DNA from: Lachnospiraceae bacterium UBA4316 | GTDB lineage: Bacteria > Bacillota > Clostridia > Lachnospirales > Lachnospiraceae | Direction of reading: 5' to 3' | NCBI GenBank assembly: GCA_002394535.1 | Contig: DGUG01000034.1 | Span: 10,917 to 22,312, forward strand | DNA length: 11,396 nt | In this document: positions 7,701-11,396 of the stretch, in pieces | Position numbering within the stretch: the stretch's first letter is position 1 | Layout of the letters: every line of letters starts with the position of its first letter | Translations under genes and position numbers: made by a program | Notes under the pieces: generated by a model | Told to the model about the DNA's origin: nothing | Database searches by the model: none | Seen by the model: the letters and a program-made list of their open reading frames with translations, nothing else

Positions 7701-10410
7701 TCTCGTATGCAGTTATCGTGCGGAAAACAATAATGCTGCGATTCCTGCTAATCCCGTGTATGCGCCGATCAAGGTTGATGATACTGCATATACTTCAAAA
7801 TATAGCGAGAGTCTTATCAATTCGGTTCCTCATTATGATAAATACGGAAAGTTTATTACGCCTGCAGGAGTATACTTGCTTGAGTATCCAAACAGAACAA
7901 CATATATCGACTATTCGGATGATCCCTCGGCAAGACCTGTACCTATTGACAAGATTGATACATGGACAGGCGATCAAAGAACGAACATGGTAAGTGCCAT
8001 TGTTAATCAAACCAAAGACATTACAGTTCCTTATGGTATTGACTTTATTGACTATGCCGAAAGTACGATCAACGTAAAAGATACCACTATAGGTATCGAA
8101 AAGGACTATGGTTATCAGATATTTGATAAAGGGAATTCAGCTCATTTTTCAAGTGGCACAAGCATGTTTTCCAATAAGCCTGCTGATAAACACTATAAGT
8201 ATTATATGTTTGCGTATGTTGACGGTATAGATTCCATAACGTTTGAAAATGGAAGCGCCGGTTATATTCCGCCTTATGCATTCGAAGGTCCGTATATCGA
8301 TGATTATAATAAGATCTTAAAGGATCCTAAACCTGAGGACTATCCCGTGTCTGTTTCCAAGATAGTATTTAATCAGGATATTAAATTACTCGGCGAACTT
8401 CCGTTTTATTGTCCCGATGCCGAAGACAGTTACAATAAAGGAACCAGTTATGAGGATTCTTTCCCTCATGATATAAGATCCTCATCACAATTATCCAACG
8501 TATTCTTCCTGGGTGAAGGCGGTGACGAGGCATATAGCAGTCGAAGCAGCGATAATCCGTACTTTACCAATGTAAACGGAATTATTAAGAATGATAATAA
8601 AAAAGATATCACTGTTGATGAAATACTTCCGGGCAGAGGATATACTGTCGGATCAACAACGATCGGTGAAAATAAGGAATTGGAAGGAGTAACTGCATTT
8701 GCTCCGTATGCAGCCAGAGATTGTGACAGCATTATAAAAGTTGATCTTTCGGATACTTCGGCAGATATTTCCGAAGGAACCTTCTTTGATTGTGATTCCA
8801 TAAACAGAGTAATCCTTCCGGATGCAGCGATCAGTGTAAAGAGTAAGGCGTTTGGTTCAATAAGTACTGATATGAATGTTGATTGTACACAGAAGTATGG
8901 TCAGTACAATTTGGATGATGATGCATTTGAACGAGCCAATCCTTTAAAAACAAAGAAATATCCTCTTGTATTAATGAATATTCACAGAGAAGCAGAGGGA
9001 TTGGCCAAGTATATAGAAAATGAAACCCCTCATCCCAATGTTCAGTTTGGTGAGTATCTTAAGGATGAGTTCTTACTCTATATAGAAAATATCGATGGTT
9101 CACCCCTGCTTGAAAGTCCCTATACTGTTTTAACGGGTGACACTGCTCTCAATTATGTTAATGGACTTGTTCCGGTTCATCCGGATGATCCGGGTAAATA
9201 TGTATTCAAAGAATGGAGCGGATCGTATATCAATCCGAAAGAAACTGTCAAGATTAATGAAGGTTTGGTAAGAGAAGCAAGATTTATTCCCGTATATTCG
9301 AGTGGAGATACTGTTAATGTATTTTTCTATCTTGATGATGACGGAACAAAGATTCTTCTGACATCATACGAGGATCTGGCCAAGGGCTCTACATTTACTC
9401 AAGCTATGTATGACAGTGCCAAGGCATTGATTCCTCAAAAGCCCGGTTATACCTCTTATATGGTTGGGTGTCCGTCTATTAATAATCCGATAAACAGAGA
9501 TTATGAAGTATTAGTTAAATACCAGAGTAACAGCTCATCAAGTTCGTCTTCTTCCAGCAGTACGTCATCATCCGGTGGCGGAAGTACAGGAGGAGGCGGT
9601 GGAGGAACATCGGGAACAACTTCCAGAAGCTCGAGTTCTTCAAGCAGCTCAAGATCTTCATCATCTTCATCGAGTTCATCGGCACTGCCTGTATTTGTTA
9701 ACAGCCAGGATGCCGGTGCTGCTGCACCTGTATCAGCCGCAGGCGTTAATTCTACGGTGTATGTGGGAGAGGGCTCCGGAAGCGGCAGTACGGGATCAGG
9801 TTCGGGCAGCAACAGAGGAAACGGTAATGCTACCGTTATCTCTACAACAGGCGGTATCAGTGACACCGGAAAGATCAGCGCAACTGTCAATGGTTCTACC
9901 GACAACTATGTCGTAAAGATCACTCAGACACCCGAGGCCGATGAGATGGGACTTGCAGCACTGCATAACAAATACGGTGATGATATAAGTGCCATAAGGT
10001 ATCTGCCATTTGATATATCTCTGTATGATTCGACAGGTACGAACAAGATCAGCCCGGTGCCTGAAGGGGTAAGTGTTTCAATAACAATGCCGATACCTGA
10101 TGATCTTGCGATCTACGGCGGTAATGCGAAGATCGCGAGCACCGCAGGCGGAGTGATTGATCCTATGCAACCGAGATTCACGGTAATAAACGGTGTCCCC
10201 TGTATGACATATACATGTACGCATTTCTCGCCCTATATGGTATGGGTTGATACTGCAAATCTTACCGAGGCGGGTATAGCCGATGCGACACCGAAGACTG
10301 CCGACGGAATACATCCAAAGTGGTTCCTGTGTTTCGGACTTGCAGCCATAGCTGTTGTAATGTTCTTAAAGAAAGATCCGGAAGAGTATTTGAAGAAGAA
10401 AGCAGCATAA
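4795..10410 (+). CDS. Giant mosaic cell-wall-anchored BspA-type leucine-rich-repeat surface protein (1871 aa)
   Basis: Predicted surface protein; its binding target is not evident. The start has AGGG 7 nt upstream (4784-4787). Order of parts: a charged cytoplasmic stretch (1-56) ending in a very basic block; a signal segment (about 57-75) with likely cleavage after VSA (78); an uncharacterised region; and an InlB-B-like domain (about 263-327, DGTV...GIW...FTAYY). Then come a TPTA linker (329-344) and an acidic Ala/Pro/Glu linker (about 350-421). BspA-type LRR blocks of the xxIGxxAFxGCxxLxxIxLP type lie at about 453-662 and 783-882, with weaker ones near 1143-1208 and 1283-1358. A second InlB-B-like part (about 1430-1505, FKEWSG) is followed by a related module to 1576, a Ser/Gly stalk (1578-1700) and a pre-anchor domain (about 1690-1820, THFSPYMVWVD). 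The end is a TPKTA sorting signal with a hydrophobic segment and Lys-rich tail. It is probably attached by the nearby class B sortase. Confidence 0.9.
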   Translation: MEEKKIIYKSIDEQLAEDERRSTAAPKSSDKTVERTATGPKRGRKKLRLKKSARRTIGSLMLATSIVIGAIPTGGVSASSPDTYAGSKVPAPDIATAAGMSAITTGDTTKAACKVDVTDSSKPHFGGFPIIPETDPSDPDKYVKRNFGKYDFYVVDYHGFKSEDFQRPIYSLGGSGGSNIEKYFEKNGDDDPYLPPSGQLNLVAGYVDTSLTIDAQWEFEDRLYKSELVTFSLQVPKTGGGYEGYGIPLYGRKISVYDKKVLTMHHVEYKLDDGTVYWEKDIVDGKLLSSINPPAAPPTKGGVSGIWTPTPITTDPVTGDLSFTAYYETPTPTATPTATPTASPRKGDIGPDELVQPEGEDASPEASAAPEESTDGAASETPAEGETEANVPAADENTLNNEEGKGEPEVVVVESENADAGNFGLTGILLQTYNDTEYNDTPSEFFYACDRYAPITNICDNAFKGTENVNSVELPKNFAKIGNSAFEGCTGIQKITLGDGLSSIGASAFADCASLSTIEYTDLSPLATIGMLAFAGCTSLTTFSDSGSGFAFPKNLTTIGNGAFYGDIAIAQLDFSKLVKGCKVGNYAFNRCKAVTSVELDGTNTTVNNLGTVEGLFRECENLATVNMPDEFNGSMKKDTFGCCYNMSLIRFNNSTSGIAEDLIYNEFDNTQIIVEGPRPEIDSGTDRLKTPEDSSVLAYKDCLKVDGTDKSNNYTYRYRVSETEYYDYCNVKATESGTPTNEKNDFVFEVRNDGMITHEADRQKFGTNLCDLAIGDTVGENEIFISGIDNNVFKDNKSIVNLTLPTTIHSVGQSAFESCDKLNSVIITTNNTTDGTDLKEKAFFDNPVLKYVTYKYNGDGLCAIRSECFKDCPSLEEVRFLAKEDGDYINGSVGSDKDVDKYAKFSTGGIAANAFEYEPRTSAITFVGPMKAGYTPYLFAIGKGDYSVPGKISKNEIYILYKTENPRNLVCSYRAENNNAAIPANPVYAPIKVDDTAYTSKYSESLINSVPHYDKYGKFITPAGVYLLEYPNRTTYIDYSDDPSARPVPIDKIDTWTGDQRTNMVSAIVNQTKDITVPYGIDFIDYAESTINVKDTTIGIEKDYGYQIFDKGNSAHFSSGTSMFSNKPADKHYKYYMFAYVDGIDSITFENGSAGYIPPYAFEGPYIDDYNKILKDPKPEDYPVSVSKIVFNQDIKLLGELPFYCPDAEDSYNKGTSYEDSFPHDIRSSSQLSNVFFLGEGGDEAYSSRSSDNPYFTNVNGIIKNDNKKDITVDEILPGRGYTVGSTTIGENKELEGVTAFAPYAARDCDSIIKVDLSDTSADISEGTFFDCDSINRVILPDAAISVKSKAFGSISTDMNVDCTQKYGQYNLDDDAFERANPLKTKKYPLVLMNIHREAEGLAKYIENETPHPNVQFGEYLKDEFLLYIENIDGSPLLESPYTVLTGDTALNYVNGLVPVHPDDPGKYVFKEWSGSYINPKETVKINEGLVREARFIPVYSSGDTVNVFFYLDDDGTKILLTSYEDLAKGSTFTQAMYDSAKALIPQKPGYTSYMVGCPSINNPINRDYEVLVKYQSNSSSSSSSSSSTSSSGGGSTGGGGGGTSGTTSRSSSSSSSSRSSSSSSSSSALPVFVNSQDAGAAAPVSAAGVNSTVYVGEGSGSGSTGSGSGSNRGNGNATVISTTGGISDTGKISATVNGSTDNYVVKITQTPEADEMGLAALHNKYGDDISAIRYLPFDISLYDSTGTNKISPVPEGVSVSITMPIPDDLAIYGGNAKIASTAGGVIDPMQPRFTVINGVPCMTYTCTHFSPYMVWVDTANLTEAGIADATPKTADGIHPKWFLCFGLAAIAVVMFLKKDPEEYLKKKAA
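5785..5820 (+). repeat. 12-bp tandem repeat encoding Thr-Pro-Thr-Ala
   Basis: Three copies of ACYCCGACTGCN run in frame (5785-5796, 5797-5808, 5809-5820). They extend the flanking TPTP and SP codons into a (TPTA) linker at residues 329-344. The near-identical copies suggest a slippage-prone tract whose unit is four codons, so copy changes would keep the frame. It is probably an extended, possibly glycosylated spacer between the InlB-B-like domain and the acidic linker. Confidence 0.8.
6151..6780 (+). repeat. First BspA-type LRR array of the 1871-aa protein
   Basis: Residues 453-662 contain successive units around NAFKGTENVNSVELP, SAFEGCTGIQKITLG, SAFADCASLSTIEYT, LAFAGCTSLTTF, GAFYGDIAIAQLDF and YAFNRCKAVTSVEL. 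The AF.GC..L spacing of about 22-26 residues is that of the LRR_5/BspA family, which makes curved beta-solenoids used for adhesion. DNA copies have diverged, so this is a protein-level repeat. Confidence 0.85.
7141..7440 (+). repeat. Second BspA-type LRR block
   Basis: Residues 783-882 include NNVFKDNKSIVNLTLPTTI, SAFESCDKLNSVII, KAFFDNPVLKYVTY and ECFKDCPSLEEVRF, again following the LRR_5 pattern. It is separated from the first array by about 120 residues with no recognised domain. Confidence 0.75.
8641..8868 (+). repeat. Degenerate C-terminal LRR block
   Basis: Residues about 1283-1358 hold YAARDCDSIIKVDLS, GTFFDCDSINRVILP and KAFGSI, weaker matches to the LRR_5 pattern. A similar weak unit (SITFENGSAGYIPPYAFEG) occurs near 8233-8289. 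The blocks are spread through the protein rather than forming one solenoid. Confidence 0.6.
9526..9681 (+). repeat. Serine-rich, glycine-interrupted low-complexity stalk
   Basis: Residues 1578-1629 are mostly Ser, with a central Gly-rich stretch (about 9586-9615) and a few Thr and Arg. All six Ser codons (AGT, AGC, TCA, TCG, TCT, TCC) are used, so the low complexity is held at the protein level and not by simple DNA repeat expansion. It probably spans the cell wall and may be O-glycosylated. A second Gly/Ser tract follows at about 9772-9825. Confidence 0.85.
10288..10407 (+). other. C-terminal cell-wall sorting signal (TPKTA type)
   Basis: Residues 1832-1836 are TPKTA, followed by DGIHPKWF, a hydrophobic segment (about 1843-1858, WFLCFGLAAIAVVMFL) and a charged tail KKDPEEYLKKKAA. 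The order motif, membrane span, positive tail is that of sortase substrates. The motif differs from LPXTG at the first (T for L) and last (A for G) positions. Related TPKTGD/SPKTGD signals occur in Clostridia. Assignment to the sortase at 3593 is inferred. Confidence 0.8.
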
Positions 10411-10414
10411 TCTA

Positions 10415-11396
10415 ATGGGGAAGATTATCAGAAGAGTCATTGCCATCCTTCTGTGTGCAACTGCCGTAATGCTTGCAGTTCTTCCGGCAGGAAGTGCGGA
10501 GGCGACATCGACTCACGGGGATTATGAATATGACGGTGCTACGGCCGCCAAGTATTTGGGGGACGATTATGAAGTAACCCTTCCTGCATGGGTCAACCGT
10601 GTAGGTAAAGAAGCCTTTGAAGGGTACGACAAGATGACTAAGCTTGTCATGCCTGATACGGTTACAACTGTTGATTTTGGAGCCTTTTCCAATTGCTCCA
10701 ATCTACAGACCGTTAAAATGTCCGAAAGCGTTAGAACATTAGGTTCCAGCGCTTTTTCGGGTTGTACATCTTTGTATTCCGTTAGTATTCCTCGTACAGT
10801 AAGAGAGATGGGCTCCGGGGTGTTTGCGGGATGCCCTTCGCTTTCAAATGTTTCTATTTCCCCTTCAAATGAGAACTATACCAGCTATGATGGCGTGATA
10901 TATTCAACTGATGGCAGAAAACTTGTACAGTACCTTGCGGGGCGTCCTTCCACCACTTATCAGATGCCTACATCCGTAAGGGAAATTGAAGAGTATGCCT
11001 TCTGGGGTGCCAATAACCTTGCAAAACTGTCAATTGCGAACGGAGTAACACAGATTCCGGAGCATGCATTTTCAAACTGCAAGGGTTTGCAGCATGTAAC
11101 TCTGCCGCGGTCGGTCCAGTCTATATTTGCGTATGCATTTGAGAACTGTGACAGCCTTTCATATATCAATATACCCGATTCCGTCGGCTATATTGACAAG
11201 AGGGCATTTGCCAACACAAAGGGAGCACTGCTTAGATTCGTAGATGCAAACGGAAATGTTGTAAAATCATTCAATTCGGATGACGTGGAAAGCTACGGAA
11301 GCGGTACGAGCGGCGGAACTACACTTGTATCAAGGCCGGATTATTCCGCAAATGCAGCCGAACTTGCAGCAGAGGGTTCAAATACTTCTGATACAA
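10415..11396 (+). CDS. Secreted BspA-type leucine-rich-repeat protein (3' end cut by window)
   Basis: The ATG at 10415 lies 4 nt after the previous stop and the frame stays open to the window edge (327 codons). A classical signal peptide is visible: MGKIIRR, a hydrophobic core (8-25) and a likely cleavage after AEA (30). LRR_5 units follow at residues about 66-268, for example EAFEGYDKMTKLVMPDTV, GAFSNCSNLQTVKM, SAFSGCTSLYSVSIP, HAFSNCKGLQHVTLP and AFENCDSLSYINIP. The typical BspA interruption YDGVIYSTDGRKLVQY sits at 158-173. After residue 285 it becomes Gly/Ser/Ala-rich, probably a linker to an unseen C-terminus, so anchoring cannot be judged. There is no strong SD; a purine run GAAGAAGAAAG ends 13 nt upstream, so translational coupling to the upstream gene is likely. 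Confidence 0.9.
   Translation, partial: MGKIIRRVIAILLCATAVMLAVLPAGSAEATSTHGDYEYDGATAAKYLGDDYEVTLPAWVNRVGKEAFEGYDKMTKLVMPDTVTTVDFGAFSNCSNLQTVKMSESVRTLGSSAFSGCTSLYSVSIPRTVREMGSGVFAGCPSLSNVSISPSNENYTSYDGVIYSTDGRKLVQYLAGRPSTTYQMPTSVREIEEYAFWGANNLAKLSIANGVTQIPEHAFSNCKGLQHVTLPRSVQSIFAYAFENCDSLSYINIPDSVGYIDKRAFANTKGALLRFVDANGNVVKSFNSDDVESYGSGTSGGTTLVSRPDYSANAAELAAEGSNTSDT
10610..11218 (+). repeat. BspA-type LRR array of the second surface protein
   Basis: Residues about 66-268 contain seven or so units with the AF..C..L..V.(L/I)P pattern at 22-24 residue spacing. They are more regular than those in the upstream protein and include one non-repeat insert (about 150-185). Confidence 0.85.

Noticed and set aside
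9501..9905. Minus-strand reading frame of 134 aa, rich in Leu/Glu/Pro
   Set aside because: It is the complement of the Ser/Gly stalk; its low complexity comes from the repeated Ser and Gly codons on the + strand.
1..11396. CRISPR array, insertion sequence, tRNA or rRNA gene
   Set aside because: No regularly spaced direct repeats, transposase-like protein, terminal inverted repeats, or tRNA/rRNA-like sequence was seen on either strand.

Overview
The window looks like chromosome of a Gram-positive Firmicute, most likely a Lachnospiraceae relative (Butyrivibrio/Roseburia type). The grounds are the bacterial-type LeuRS, a class B sortase, large BspA-type leucine-rich-repeat (LRR) surface proteins, and a C-terminal sorting signal of the TPKT(A/G)D...HPKWF kind that I associate with that family. 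The family-level placement comes from recalled protein styles, not from a search. All supported genes are on the + strand.

Left part (1-4414) is a tightly packed run. It holds the C-terminal tail of a TRAM-domain protein, probably the tRNA methylthiotransferase MiaB (1-102). Then comes leucyl-tRNA synthetase leuS (140-2539), a 343-aa protein with a degenerate receiver domain and no recognised output domain (2562-3593), and a class B sortase (3593-4414). Gaps are 37, 22 and -1 nt, so these are probably co-transcribed. They end at a 9-bp stem terminator (4452-4480).

Middle (4415-4794) is a 380-bp gene-free stretch. It has the terminator, a sigma-70-type promoter candidate (4508-4535) and a roughly 250-nt predicted 5' leader. 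The leader can form an H-type pseudoknot (4631-4671), followed by a long hairpin with five T residues after it (4686-4740). That layout resembles a cis-regulatory leader, but I could not assign it to a known riboswitch class.

Right part (4795-11396) holds two surface-protein genes separated by 4 nt. The first encodes a 1871-aa mosaic protein: a long cytoplasmic N-terminus before the signal peptide, an InlB-B-like domain, a TPTA/acidic linker, several BspA-type LRR blocks, a Ser/Gly stalk, a pre-anchor domain and a TPKTA sorting signal. The second is a secreted BspA-type LRR protein cut by the window end.

The biological reading is that the sortase at 3593 probably anchors the 1871-aa protein, and perhaps its neighbour, to the cell wall through a non-LPXTG motif. 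The degenerate receiver protein sits between housekeeping translation genes and the sortase, and its role is unknown.
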